A stretch of 64,000 bases of DNA from Clarkia xantiana subsp. parviflora. Its lineage: Eukaryota > Streptophyta > Magnoliopsida > Myrtales > Onagraceae. Under the pieces are notes generated by a model. The model was not told the origin of the DNA. It saw only the letters and a list, made by a program, of their open reading frames with translations, and did no database searches. Where the stretch lies: the NCBI GenBank assembly GCA_036873135.1, contig JAPTYO010000017.1:9610001-9674000 (forward strand), given 5' to 3'. The position numbers and the translations under genes are program-made. Below, piece after piece: positions 45,154-57,395 of this stretch; position 1 is the stretch's first letter; each line of letters begins with the position of its first letter.

Positions 45154-46490
45154 GACGGAACACATCGTTTTAAAGTACAAATTTAATAATGAAGTGTTTT
45201 AATGTATGAATGCTAATTTTCGTTTATGATCCCTTGGAAATAACTCATTGATGACTACTATAGTCAAGAAGAAGTATGCATTAATGCTACTACGATCGAG
45301 TAGTACATCAACTATAGCATTAAGCAAAAGCTCAAATGCATAGTCCATGAAATGGATAAGTCTCTGGATGAGTTAATAAACGAAAGGAAGTAGTCAGTAA
45401 AATGACACTCCCCTATAGGCCTTTAACGAAAAGTTTGGCTAAGCAATCATATTATTAAATACTTCGAGAAATATAGTTTAAAATTACATTATGTTAGAAC
45501 TCAACATTAATTGTTCCTATGGAATGAAATTAAGTTGATTTCATATTAATGTAAAACTATGTTCCAATAAAATCGGTTGGAGCGTTACCTTAAAAGCTAA
45601 GAAATGATACGGGTGAAACCTTATCATAAAGCAGCATTGATTTGCACATTAAACGTGTATTTATCAAGAGTATGGTCTACTCTTAAAGAATACAAGTTTA
45701 AGATTAGCTTGGATTAATGGTAACGTGGTCGAACATAACACATTATAGAAATTTGAGGATGGACTTCCAATACTTTGCGGAACGAACGAACTAAAGTACT
45801 AATCGGATTAAAATGGATAACAGAGATTCTCAGGTCCCACTTACTTCGAGTGGGAGAATGATATAGCATTAGTAAATGCATTAGTGAATGACATGGTAAA
45901 TGATGATTGAAACGTCCTCATAATAAATCCAGTGGGAGGGCTCACTCCCCCTCACATAATCATCACTAAATATTAATGCGAATCAAGTCGGACCTGATAA
46001 TCATAATGCTGAACCATTATATGAAAATCCAATAGTCGTCGCAACTGCCCATTATTCCTAGTGGGAGGAAATGACTAACTTGATTCCATATCCTAGTGAT
46101 CGAGGAATAATTCTCGGAGGTAAAATCCTAAGACCAAGAGGTCATTCTAAGAAAGTTGTAGACCAAAGTTCTAGCACCGCCATTGTTCCCAGTGGGAGTA
46201 ATGCTCCGAGAAGAAGTATCATTCCGAGTGGGAGTAACGATCAGACTTAAGATGAGATTATCGAGCCTAGACTTAGTCTAAGGCAACGAACTTCTTTTAA
46301 GAAGTATCCCATCAAGTGAGACATTCGTTCACGAACCAGTGACGGTTCATCAAGTATTTGAAGAACCTCAAACGTCGGAATGGAGGAAAACAATGTAAGA
46401 TGAAAATGCCTAAATTAGAACGTATTCGGTTTTGGTCTTCAGTTAATTTACTTACTAACCACAGAGCTAGAAAGTGAAATTTATAATTCA
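45154..46490 (+). other. H1 internal region, integrase expected but not readable
   Basis: No ORF of useful length. AGTGGGAG-type purine motifs recur (45845, 45935, 46065, 46190, 46225), as in the linker between integrase and RT of copia elements; M shows the same linker reversed at 50500-50650. Confidence 0.45.
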
Positions 46491-46509
46491 CTACTGATGG
46501 AACATTTGA

Positions 46510-47836
46510 GTGGTGCAAAACTCGAACGATTGCGAAAGGATATTCCCAAATTCATGGAGAGGACTTTGGTGAAACATACTCACCAACTGTGCGTTACACC
46601 ACAGTTAGGGCCATCATTGCCCTTATTGCAAGCCTTGATCACGAGCCTACATCAAATGGATGTTAAAGACCGCATTTCTCCATGGAAACCTGGAGGAAGA
46701 GATCTATATGGAGCAGCCAGAGGGTTTTATTACTCCTGAAAAAAGAACGTAAAGTTTGCAAACTCCAAAGATCTATTTACGGTCTTAAACAATCGTCTCG
46801 GCAATGGTATCGCATAATCCACGAGGAAATCTTCATAAACAGATTTGTGAATCTTCACGAGGATCCCCGCGTTTACACCAAGACTTTCGGGTCTAAGTAT
46901 GTCATCATAACCTTATACATGGATGACATACTCATTGCTGCAAACGATGTGAGTTTCATGAACAAATCAAAAGTCCTGGTAAGCATCAACATTTGAGATG
47001 AAAGACATGGGAGAGGCCACGTACATCTTAGGCATTAAAATTTCCCCAGATCGTGCCTCCTGGAGATTGTGTCTGTCTCAAGAATCAGATATTAACAAAC
47101 TGTTGAAAAGATTCAGAATGCTCGATGCCAAACCCGTGGATACGCCGGTTGTGTTCGGGTGTGCGCTGTTAAAGCGTGATGGCCCGAAGAACCAGCAGGA
47201 GCATGAACAGATGAAGAATGCAGAGTATCTAAGCATGTTAGGAAGTTTAATGTACGCCATGCTATGTACTCGGCCACACATCTGTTACGCTATGGGCCTA
47301 GTAGCAAGATTCCAATCAGATCGTAGCTATCAACATTTAAAGGTCGTAAAACGAATTATAAGATATCTTAAAGGTACTGCCGACTATGTTCTGTGCTATA
47401 AGGGCAAGCAAATCGAATTGACTGGTTATAGTGACGCCGACCACGGTGGCGATCCGGACGATCGTAAGTCCACCACAGGGGGAGTTTTCCTCATTGCTGG
47501 TGCTGCCATATCATGGGTAAGCAAGAAGCAATCATGTGTCGCGCTTTCTACTATGGAATAAAATTCATTGCCCTTTCTAAAAACGCACAAGAAGCAGTTT
47601 GGCTGAAAAGGCTTCTTACTGCATTAATTGGCACTGACAAGAAGAGCAAACATGTGAAGGTATACTCCGACAGACAGACAACCATTGCAGCAGTTAAGAA
47701 TCCAAAGTACCATAGTAGGACCAAACACATTGATGTGAAATACAATTATGCCAAATATGTTGTGGAAGACAATATAATTGCATTAGAATACTTGTCCACG
47801 GAAAATATGGTCGCAGATCTATTAACTAAGCCATAA
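46510..47836 (+). pseudogene. Reverse transcriptase and RNase H of copia element H1
   Basis: AKGYSQIHGEDFGETYSPTV starts the copia RT. KVCKLQRSIYGLKQSSRQWY and LYMDDILIAAND (YMDD active site) follow. After a frameshift at about 46996 come KDMGEATYILGIKISPDRAS, YLKGTADYVLCY, and RNase H SDADHGGDPDDRKSTTGGVF. A second shift at about 47555 leads to NPKYHSRTKHIDVKY and ADLLTKP. There is also a frame change near 46665. Plus-strand location fits the H1 LTR orientation. Dead copy. Confidence 0.88.
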
Positions 47837-47839
47837 CGT

Positions 47840-49007
47840 AGAGAAATTTTTGAAAAGCACGTAAAACTGCTTGGATAACGTATGGCTTAATAAGTGGCTT
47901 GTATGAGTGATGGCATTTTGACATTTGAAATAATATTTCGATTGAATAAAAGAATTGAAAATTGAGTATATGATCTATCGACGTCATAATGAAAATTAAC
48001 ATCGGATTTTACGGTCTATAAACTAAGTCGTAGGAATAGGTAAAACTCTTCCACCAAAATTATGTCGGATGTGAACCTTGCCTCGTCACACAGGCACAGT
48101 CATCTTGTAGGAGAGGGGAACCTCTACCACAACAAGATTGGCTAAGAACAAGGGGGATAAACCTGGTTAAACGAAACGACAACTTGGTCACGCTTATAAC
48201 ATGACTTAATCTTTGTTTTGTAAAATCGTCGTGTTGGACTCTGTCCATCATTAAAATCACATTCAGGGCCAGATAAAAGACTCTGCGATAGCATGATTGA
48301 CATATCCCACCCCTTGCTTGTCCAGGTGTGCTATCGACGCGTGCTTCATACTACGCGTGCCATGTTCGACCACAGGGTCATGCTCGGTTGTGCTAGCTAG
48401 AATCCTTGTGATTCAAAGGGCGCATACTTCTTCACCTTGAGCGTATGATTGATCTCGGGTGTCTTATAAAGAGGCACCCAAAGAATCATCTCGGACTCAG
48501 AACTTATACCTAAGGTCTAGCTCAATGTTCGCTTCCCAGCGTACGAGCGTAGAGCCAAAGAAAACGGCCAAGTGACCACGTTTTGGAAACCGGTTGAGTT
48601 AGACTAAGGATATAAACTATGGGGATGGTCATGTTCATCTATAATTTACCGACTCTTGTGTTCACAAGGTGGCCACCAACCGGATATTAGTTGAAGGTTG
48701 TGAACACTTGTACGGATGCCCTGGAGAAGTATTCCTATGTGGAAAACTGGGCAATTGGAGAATTATTAGTTGACCAAGTATACAGTGCGGTACATATTTT
48801 ATTTTTGACAGGATTGATTTACGAAAGGGAATCAACGCTCTGCGGGCGCTAAAACACTCCTAACAGATGAATAGCACGATGCCCATCGTATCCGCCGGTC
48901 GCACGGCAAACCTCGTATGAACTATTCGGAGACGGAGATAACAACTAAAGACTGAAATGTTGATGTTATTGGATGACAATACATAAACAGGCACCCTCCC
49001 ATTCCGG
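47840..49007 (+). other. H1 region between RNase H and right LTR
   Basis: About 1.2 kb with no ORF of note and no repeat; ordinary 3' untranslated sequence for a copia element. Confidence 0.45.
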
Positions 49008-49018
49008 CGAGTGGGAGC
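49008..49018 (+). other. Polypurine tract of H1
   Basis: CGAGTGGGAGC directly precedes the LTR start TGTTAGC. Confidence 0.75.
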
Positions 49019-50482
49019 TGTTAGCATATGGTGACGTGGCGCTGTAATTGGTAGCCCGTTAATATATGTGGTTACCTAAGATAATTAGGTAAATGTCACA
49101 TTAGGGCTAATTGGGCCAGACCCAATTCCCATGTATTGGATATATACATGGTGCATATGTATTGTCCACATAATGCCATATACGGTGCATCAGTTTTATA
49201 TTAGTCCTATGTTTAGGCTAAGTCTTATGTTGGTCCTCTATGTTTGGAGGTTTACATTCTAGTCCCTAATGTTTACTAGGGTTTGCATATTAGCCTATGA
49301 GGTCTCCTATATAAAGGAGCCTCCACTCTTGTAATAGTAAGAAGCAACCTTCTCTTATCATGTTTAGTATAATGAAAGGATTGCTCTCCACATACTCTCC
49401 AACCATCCAACAATTATAAACGTTTATATGGTATCAGAGCCACCGATCTTGGTGTTTTGATTTCGTTTTCAATTTTTCCAGAAATTTTTCATCTAGTTCG
49501 TCAAATCGCCATAGCTTTTGCTCATAGCCCCAAATATTACCCATTTGATTTACACCTCTTCTTCCAAAATTGACATCACCAATTAACCCAGCAGCCTCCG
49601 GCGAGTATAATGAAAAATTTCTGGAAAAATTGAAAACGAAATCAAAACACCGAGATCGGTGGCTCTGATACCATATGAACGTTTATAATTGTAGAGAGGT
49701 TGGAGAGTATGAAGAGAGCAATCCTTTCATTATACTAAACATGATAAGAGAAGGTTTCTTCTTACTATTACAAGAGTGGAGGCTCCTTTATATAGGAGAC
49801 CTCATAGGCTAATATGCAAACCCTAGTAAACATTAGGGACTAGAATGTAAACCTCCAAACATAGAGGACCAACATAAGACTTAGCCTAAACATAGGACTA
49901 ATATAAAACCGATGCACCGTATATAGCATTATGTGGACAATACGTATGCACCATGTATGTCCACATATATGCACCATGTATATATCCAATACCATGTGAC
50001 ATGGGAGGCCCAAAATTGGGCCCCCCACCCACATCATAGTTCGGCTGAAACCCTAATAGTAGGGAGGAGGATTTTCTCCTCCTCCCACTATATAAGGAGG
50101 TCTTGGGGTCACTCCCAAAACACACCTTGATCACAACTCCTCCTAAGTTGTGATTTGAGAGAAATCTTTTTTCTCTCTACAAGCATATTTCAGCCGGCCC
50201 TCTAACACCACCATTGGTGTGCCAAATTGCTTCCGAGCATTCACTCCGAGGTTCTGTCACCGTTGAAGAATCGATCAGAGGATTTGTTGTGGAGCTTATA
50301 CCGCGTAGGACTTCTTTTCACGAAGAACTTGTACGGGTTCCGACCGGAGGATCAGAACTCCCTCCACAGCGTTCTTGGGCAGGAAAGCTATTGAGGTATG
50401 TGTACATTATTCCGCTGCGTAATTAGATTACTAACACGTACACGTTTAGCATTCCGTAGTATTACGTCCCCGTAATCCAACA
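49019..50482 (+). repeat. Right LTR of H1, interrupted by element P
   Basis: TGTTAGC...CCAACA. Without P and one CCATG copy the LTR is about 601 bp. TATATAA at 50089-50095. The ORF at 50214-50426 repeats the one at 249-461 and is LTR sequence. Confidence 0.92.
49134..49991. mobile_element. Palindromic copia-type element P: two head-to-head LTRs in one insertion
   Basis: The insert is flanked by CCATG at 49129-49133 and 49992-49996, in a place where the left LTR of H1 is uninterrupted (CCCATGTGACATG). It begins TATTGGATATATACATGG and ends with its reverse complement. The left arm (49134-49492) is an LTR (49134-49428), the primer site TGGTATCAGAGC (49429-49440) and 52 bp of leader. The right arm (49610-49991) is the same sequence reversed: primer site at 49662-49673 and LTR at 49674-49991. 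Only about 117 bp separate the arms. The arms are about 97 percent identical, and the right has an extra 23-bp duplication. No coding sequence. Each LTR has TATATAAA (left 49308-49315). Confidence 0.93.
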
Positions 50483-50747
50483 GGAACAATGCTTTCACTA
50501 GGAACCAGGGCGTTACTGGAACCCTCTCCTACAACTTTTCTTGGACGACCTCTTGGTCTCGGGTTTCTATCTCCGAGATGAATTCCATGGCCACTTGGAT
50601 CAGGAACCAAGTTGGTTATCCCTCTCCCACTGTTACCAGCGGGTAGTTGAGGATTATAGGTTTCTCATCCAACAGTTCAGCAACTAGATGATCAGGTTCT
50701 ACTTGATTCGCACTAGGAGCAACTATGATTTATGTAGTTGGATTGAC

Positions 50748-51542
50748 TCATCCCACTAGATTTATTATGAAAATGTCCCCATTCTCATTTACCATATCAT
50801 TTACATTTGTTTCTCCCCGAAATCTCCTACTCGAAGTAAGTGGGACCTGATCATGTTCATCATGTTCAAGTTCAATTAAGACTTTATTCATTTTGATGTC
50901 ACCAAGCTTAGGAAATTCATCCTTAAGGAACGTAACATCCATGGACTCATATTCGACCATCCCACCATTTTCTTGAGCCGCCACAAATACGTATCCCTTA
51001 GAGTTTTCGTAGTATCTTATAAAGACACTTTTCAGTCTTCTAGGTCCCAACTTGCCGAAACGGCTGTCAATTTGATGCGTGTATGCTGCGCAACCCCAAG
51101 GTCGCAGCTTGGTAATACCCATATATTTACCAGTCCACGGCTCATATGGTGTCATGTTCACATATTTTATAGGAACACGGTTTACTACATGAGTAGTAGT
51201 CAACAGCGCATCGCCCAAAAAGGATATCGGAAGTTGAGCTTGCGTCATCATGGTTCTAACCATGTCCGAGAGTGTACGATTACATCGCTCCGCCACACCA
51301 GTTTGTTGTGGCGTATATAAGGGATCATTGTTTGACAGAAAATTCCCCTTTCATAACTTATCAAACTCATTCGAGAGGTATTCTCCATCTTTGTCAGTGC
51401 GCAAGGTTTTCACCTTACGCACCAGCTGATTCTCCACGAGATTGAGAAAGCTCACAAAGCAATCAATATTCTCGAATTTATGAGTATTCAGTTGAGTTAT
51501 CCCTAAACGAGTAAAGTTATTTTGAGCTTCAAAATCACACAT
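50748..51542 (-). pseudogene. Integrase C-terminal half of copia element M
   Basis: From 51542: KTLRTDKDGEYLSNEFDKL (GAG-pre-integrase and core end, with the D-x-G-E-Y segment), then after a break MAERCNRTLSDMVRTMM and ATTTHVVNRVPIKYVNMTPY-like sequence, WGCAAYTHQIDSRFGKLGPR and RYYENSKGYVFV, typical of copia integrase. The catalytic Glu lies near the break at 51296-51350. 50483-50747 is the integrase-RT linker in reverse. Confidence 0.8.
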
Positions 51543-52480
51543 CTTATCATTAAATTTGTACTTCGAATCGATGTGATCTGATTACATCAGGATCTATGCG
51601 TGTGCCACACTTGGGTATTTACCCTAGGTGAAATTGTTTCGTTTCCAAAATTTAATTATCGGTTTCATATATTTCCATTGTTATATTTATAGAGTACTAA
51701 CAAATAATTATAACTAAATCGTTTGTTTTAGTTATGCAATCGATGGTTCAGTAATGATGTTGGAGTATGTGTTTATAGTTTCATTTATCCGACCTCTGTT
51801 ACCTGGTCGTAAATTTTGGTTTTTAATCCCCTTTATTCGAATATCAATCGATCCCATTGACCGGGTCGATAGATTGATAAGTAAATTGTACTTCGAATCG
51901 AATTAGATTCAATTTCAATAAAAATTACTCTATTCAATAATCTGAATCATAAACAGCCAAAACTATCATATCAAATGAACAACGAGAGATAAAATGAAAT
52001 AAAAAAGGTCATGATCATAAAGCAACAACAAATAGAGAAATTGATAGTATATAATCTTCAAGTCATGTCGAACACCACACTTGAAAAGAAAATTCACAAG
52101 TGAATCATATCAAATGATTTGTGTTTGTGTAAAACGTTTTACGACTTTATGTACATGGAAAACGAGGCGTACCTGATACGCTCTTCATCAACGGTGTTTT
52201 GACCTTCCGGGTTTTCGTTTGAGTCTTTTATTGCTCGATTCATTCAGCAGGTTGCGCATATGAGCAAAGTCGTCCTCCGACTCATAGGATTCATCTGAAA
52301 CAGAGGATTCTCTATCGTTGTTACCTTCGAATAGACCCAAAATTGCCTTAATAGATTTGATTAGACGTGTGAGTCCATCTTCATCAGCAAACTATGATGG
52401 ATCCTATAGGATGAATCCTTTCCCATGCATCCATTTCATTATTAGGGTCATGAACGGTTCTTATACTAACATCCATTCAT
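51543..52480 (-). other. Degenerate region of M between integrase and gag
   Basis: No readable gene; protease and integrase N-terminus would be expected here. 51590-52180 is AT-rich. Confidence 0.4.
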
Positions 52481-52495
52481 AGAATACCGTCATAC

Positions 52496-52834
52496 TCAAC
52501 CATGAGGTCTCTTGCTTTCAGCAGCCTTTCCTTCGCTGAAACGAAGGTGTAGGGCACACCAAAGATGTAATGCACTGACATTCATGAATTTCTCCTCAAT
52601 TTTAGTTGTCAAGTTTGAGAAAATCAACCTTCTTGCTTTCTGATCCTTGGGTGACCTTTTGTCGTTAATTGAAAATGGACTACCATATTCATCCGTAAGA
52701 GTCCTCTCCGCTTTTGGATTTACGCATTCCTTGACATCCGCAGCGGAGAGGAGTTTCCACACATACTTCTCCCATTCATCATATTTTGTGCCATCAAGAC
52801 TGCGAGGAATACAAAATCACACTTTATCAGCCAT
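52496..52834 (-). pseudogene. Gag N-terminus of copia element M
   Basis: The ATG at 52834 starts MADKV, followed by an in-frame stop. Then SLDGTKYDEWEKYVWKLLSA and TTKIEEKFMNVSALHLW resemble the N-terminal part of copia gag. The H1 gag trace at 33930 aligns with it. Confidence 0.6.
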
Positions 52835-54374
52835 CCTAACTAACACATCGACAAACCATGCAACGGTCAGGGAGGCAATTTAAAACATTTTGAAAAGAAT
52901 AGCTTACATTAGATATCTATGAGATGGGAGGCGAAAAATAATGATTCCTCGGTCATCTAACCAACCTGACCACCAGTAAACCAATGGAAGGAGGTCGTGT
53001 AAAGAGTTCACATTGCCGACGTCTCCTTTCGAATAGATCAATCTCTTTCTCAAGGCCCTTTTAAAAATGTTTCGAGAAATTCATGCAAGCATATATAATT
53101 CTACTTCACTAATAAATTATCACATGCAGGTACATCCTCAAACAATCATGCATACGAATCATGCGTAAAAATGTTTCAAGGAACTCATGCAAGCATACGT
53201 AATTCTACTCACTAGTAAATTATCACATGCAGCCACATCCTCAAACAATCATGCGTACGCGTCATGCGTAATCACTCATCATCAATCATGCATCTTTGGC
53301 GACTGAATATCAATTTAAAATATTTGGGGCTGAATTGCAATTCATATCATAACAGTCATGCGAACTTCTAGACATGGATCCTAATCAAGATCACTCAACA
53401 CAGCATGTTTATCCTAGTACGCAACTCATTAATTGAAAAACAGGGCTCCGCCCCCAACATGTTATATCCAGCTAGCTTGAAATAGTCAAGACGCAAGTCT
53501 AACATGCATCATATTAAATAATTACAATTCAACCCACAAAAGGATTCAGTCTCATAATCATGCATTTTTTGAGATCCATCCCCATAACCATAAATAGGCA
53601 TTAAGTTTGTTTAAAACGTTAAAATATCAAACCAATTCGCGTTGTGTAGGTAATTTTAAAGTTAAAAAACATTCGGATTTAAAAATTGATCTGACCTAAA
53701 TTTTCAGTTGATTCGAACCCGGTCCGGTTCGGCCAAACCGGTTCACCTGTCCGATATGCTTGACCCGGTCCGACCGATCTGGTTAGGTTGAATTGGTTCG
53801 GTTTAATTGAACTGGGTTGGGTTTGACCCGACCCATTTGACCACTTGGTCAGACCCGACTCGACCTGGGTTGGACCGATTGAGAAAACTCGAGTAGGTCG
53901 ACCCGATCCGGTAGTGAAATTGGATCCGGCCAAATAACCCATAGGGTTCGGCCGAAATTGAGACTTGTGGGCTAAGTAGGGTTTTAAAATCCACCAAAAA
54001 CTTAACTTAGCCACCAAGTAACAATAATTATAATAGATATAATTTCCAAATATATAGCACAAATAAATTTCTCAATCTTTAGGCAATAAATTAATATAAA
54101 ATATATCTACATCCCGAAACATTGGTTACTTAGCACCGAAGAAATAATTTTTTTTGCAACATGTGGTTCGGCCGAAACACCAATTTAAGGTTAGTGGTCA
54201 AATTTCTAGATCAAATTTTACCTTAATCACAAACCCAAAGTTTCAATTTTTATAAAAACAAAATCACGTTTTCATTGATAATCATGAACACAAATTTTAC
54301 TAGAATCATGAATATCAGTTTTACCAAAAACCATGAACATCAATTTTATCAAAAATCATGAACTCCCTACACAT
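52835..54374 (-). other. Leader region of M
   Basis: Near 53046-53110 and 53166-53230 there is an imperfect direct repeat (TTTCAAGGAACTCATGCAAGC type). The ACCGGTTC/GGTCCGGTT block at 53690-53960 mirrors that in H1. The 127-codon ORF at 53679-54062 is produced by this low-complexity block. Confidence 0.55.
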
Positions 54375-54386
54375 GCTCTGATACCA
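54375..54386 (-). other. Primer binding site of M
   Basis: TGGTATCAGAGC on the minus strand, one base from the LTR end. Confidence 0.88.
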
Positions 54387-54387
54387 C

Positions 54388-54965
54388 TGTAGGATTTAGG
54401 GAATGTAACTACGAATCAAAACACTATGCGTGCAGCGGATAAGGTGCACATACCAGTTTTTCTTTCCGTAGCCCAATATCGTCATGATGGAGCTCGCGAT
54501 CTGCCGAACGTTGTTCTGCGGGAACCCTTTGTTTGAGAGAAATCCACAGGCAATGGGCTCCTCAACAAAGCCTCTTCAATACGGTGATGGATGGATTTAT
54601 GGGGTAAATTGTTGACACAATTTCGGCACCTCCTTGGGTAAACACCACTTCGGTCGAACCTATGAGAATATAGGGAGAGGGATTTCTTGTCTAGTCAACT
54701 AAATGGAGAAAGTGATTGACCCTCAGAATTCCCTGACGCCTCCTATTTATAAAGAGAAGGTGAGTGAAACCCACCCAGGGTTTTTCCCTAATTCAGTCAA
54801 ACCTAACATTAATTGGGCTTGGCCGATTTTGGGCCAATTGTGGCTCATAGGGATTTTGGCCTAACCCAAAATCCCTTATGTGTCTAACCCCAATTATGCT
54901 TAATATGTTGGTCTTATATTAATTGGCTCCCAATTACGAAGGCCCATATTCACCAAATGCCAACA
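54388..54965 (-). repeat. 5' LTR of copia element M
   Basis: 578 bp; TGTTGGCATT...AAATCCTACA on the minus strand, with TATAAATAGG near 54745-54755. Confidence 0.8.
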
Positions 54966-54980
54966 GTTTCTTGTGGCGCC

Positions 54981-55718
54981 TGTTGCGTCCAAATCCAACA
55001 GGGGGTCAGACTCTTCGGCACTTCGGGTTATGCTTGAGTCGGATCGTCGGACGATGACTACGGGTTGTCGCGAGGCAATTACAGGCTTTCAGCTAACGAT
55101 AGAGGGTTGACGATAGTGCGCGCCTTGCCGGCTTCATGAGCTCCTTCCCTGCACGAAGGGTAATAACCAGCACAGAAGGGGGGTGGTGCCGGTTGAACCC
55201 TCTCCGATGCTTAAATGAGGATCTAGAGAGAAAATTTCTAGAGAGTGGTCAGAGCTCCAAATCCAAAGCCAATTTCTTCAGAATATGAGTTGAAATGGGA
55301 GGCCAAGGTCCCCTATTTATAGGCAACCTTAGAACCGAACCCGGTTTTTGTGCGGTTCGACGCCGGTTTTAAAGGAAGATAGGAACCGTCATCTGGTTTG
55401 ATTAAGTTTGGTTTTGGAAGACTCCCTACTCGGTGTACGTAAGCAGGATAGCGCGTGGTACCTTGACAGCAGTCTGAACCCCGTCGGACTTAGGCAATTC
55501 GACGGGGTTCGGATTACCTGTGGGCAATCCGGGCCATCCGGATTGCGTAAGGGCAACCCGGACGGTCCGGATTGCCGGAGGTCCGGTTCGGGCGTTCATG
55601 CCGCGCTTTCGGACTGTTTTGGACCTCGGGTGACGCGTTTGGATCCGTTATGTGATTTTCGACGTGTTTACGAAGTCTGAAATGTAAAAACGAACCCGAA
55701 TTGGGCAGATATCCATAA
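54981..55718 (-). repeat. LTR of element E
   Basis: It aligns in part with the A LTR: the CTATTTATAGGCAACCT box (TATAAATAG on the minus strand, about 55314-55322), the CCGGATTGC palindrome block (55505-55590) and the end before TTGCCCCCGAGTCAAG. The start TGTTGCG is the best guess; the end has CATAA instead of the usual TAACA. Confidence 0.6.
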
Positions 55719-57055
55719 CTTGCCCCCGAGTCAAGTAACGGTTTAGACCATACTTGACTCTATTTTACGATAGGATATAAGCCCAATTTAGGTTCGGTGC
55801 TGACCTCAGGGGTGGCTTGTTCGACAATTGAGCACTAAGGCCTTGATTTTGCTCCATTTTAAATCTTGTCGGAAATATTTTAATTGCTGACAGGGTTAGT
55901 GCAACAAGCAGTATGTATATGACAACGAACAATGGACAGTGCACATATGATAATGGACTTAGGCAATAATTTTCATGGATGTGTGCAATCATGGTCTATG
56001 ATGTTAACATGAATGTGATGACATGATATAAATGATGTAAACATGTAATCAACAATTGAATCATGAAAATGATCATGTAATGATATGCCTCATGCATTAT
56101 GAGATGACGTAGTGCGCGCTAAATTAAGTGCGCATAGCATGTAGTCATGATTGCTAAAATGAGTCTAGAAAATGCTAAGTGTTGTAAAAAGGAGATAACA
56201 ACACATATTCATGCCATTTTAGGGACTTATTTGGAAATAGTGAAAGTTTTAGGAAATACCCATAGATAATTGTGGATAGATATAGGAGAGAGAATACACA
56301 TTAATTAATCCTCCATCATTAGTAGTTTTTTAGGATCCTCTCATTTCTTGAAGAAGAAGACACTTTGGAGTAAAAAGCTTGGCCACGAAGAAACTTAGTC
56401 ATGCCATCATTAATCCACTCGATCACGGTGAGACCGAGAAAGGTGGACTTCGGTGGTGCGGCGGCTATCTCGGGTGGAGCGACGGCGATTCTTCCCTCAC
56501 CGGCGGTGGCGCGTGGCTCCTTCGGTGGCGGCGCGTGAGATTTCGGGTGATGGTTTGCACGGTGGTTCGATCGTCTCGACGAGGTGAGTCCGATTCCGTG
56601 TGTGGCTAGCCTTTTATGACCTTGCTTAGTCTTGATTTACTCTTGAAATCTTCATGAATTTGATTACCTTAACATGCACATAAGGTGTTTGATGAAATTC
56701 CCCATAGTAATTAGTTTCTCAAATCGGCCAAAAATTTACTAAGTGCTGAAATTGTTAGAAGAATGGAAATAAGTTGTTAAACTTCCCTTATGCATAGTGA
56801 TCATTGTCAACATGTTGCCCCATGATTTAAATGATGTTTTGGCATGCTTAATGTTGAATGTTAGTCGGTGTCCGGACATAGTTGTTGATCGTAGTATGTC
56901 GATTGTTGCATATTGCTCCTTGTTTATTGAGCATCGTACGCTGCCTGCAATCATGATAAAATACTTAGTAAATATTTTTGAGATATTTAATGCTCGTTAC
57001 CATGATTGTCGTTGTTTGATCTTTGTCGACCATTGTCGATTGCCGACATAGGATA
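55719..57055. other. Non-coding region of E, with a possible first exon
   Basis: It matches 1186-2560 of A in order. A GC-rich open stretch (56379-56609) ends near a GTGAGTCC donor, as in A. Confidence 0.45.
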
Positions 57056-57059
57056 ATAC

Positions 57060-57395
57060 TTAGAAATTATTTCTTGATGGTCAACACCTTGTCATACGTC
57101 GACTACTGCCATAGTGGAACACTAAGAAAATATTCATTGATAATCGACACCATGTCATATGTCGACTCCTGACATGGTGGAACACTTAGAAAATATTCTT
57201 TGATAGTCGACACCTTGTCATATGTCGACTGCTGACATGGTGGAACACTTAGAAAATATTCCTTGATAGTCGACACCTTGTCATATGTCGACTGCCGACA
57301 TGGTGGAACACTTAGAAAATATTCATTGATAGTCGACACCTTGTCATATGTCGACTGCCGACATGGTGGAACACTTAGAAAATATTTCTTGATTG
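57060..57395. repeat. About 60-bp tandem repeat of element E, six copies
   Basis: Unit: AACACTTAGAAAATATTC, then TGATAGTCGACACC and TGTCATATGTCGACTGCCGA. The core is shared with the repeat of A, the rest is not. Confidence 0.9.

Larger units (their letters stand above)
1..50482 (+). mobile_element. Ty1/copia element H1, interrupted by five other elements
   Basis: H1 is the host for most of the window. Its left LTR starts before base 1 and resumes at 21538 after element A. The right LTR (49019-50482) begins TGTTAG after a purine-rich tract and ends CCAACA. The primer site TGGTATCAGAGC follows the left LTR at 21551. Gag traces lie near 33930-34330 and RT/RNase H at 46510-47836, in the gag-to-RNase H order of copia elements. 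Removing A, F, C, the hAT element and P leaves roughly 8 kb of internal sequence and LTRs of about 0.6 kb. Left and right LTRs differ by about 4 percent by eye. All coding parts carry stops or frameshifts, so H1 is dead. Its right flank is minus-strand copia sequence (M), so H1 probably inserted into M. Confidence 0.85.
50483..54965 (-). mobile_element. Ty1/copia element M, right part, minus strand
   Basis: The 5' LTR is at 54388-54965 and the primer site at 54375-54386, with gag and integrase remnants running leftward to the H1 boundary at 50482. RT, RNase H and the other LTR are not in the window and should lie left of it if H1 inserted into M. M and H1 share the leader low-complexity block and gag similarity, so they are related. 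Confidence 0.75.

Noticed and set aside
49429..49440. tRNA gene fragments at TGGTATCAGAGC (also 21551, 49662, 54375)
   Set aside because: Twelve bases next to LTR ends are primer sites, not tRNA genes; no cloverleaf around them.
53679..54062. 127-codon minus-strand ORF rich in Gly, Pro and Ser
   Set aside because: Translation of the ACCGGTT/GACCCG low-complexity block of the copia leader; H1 has the same block without the ORF.
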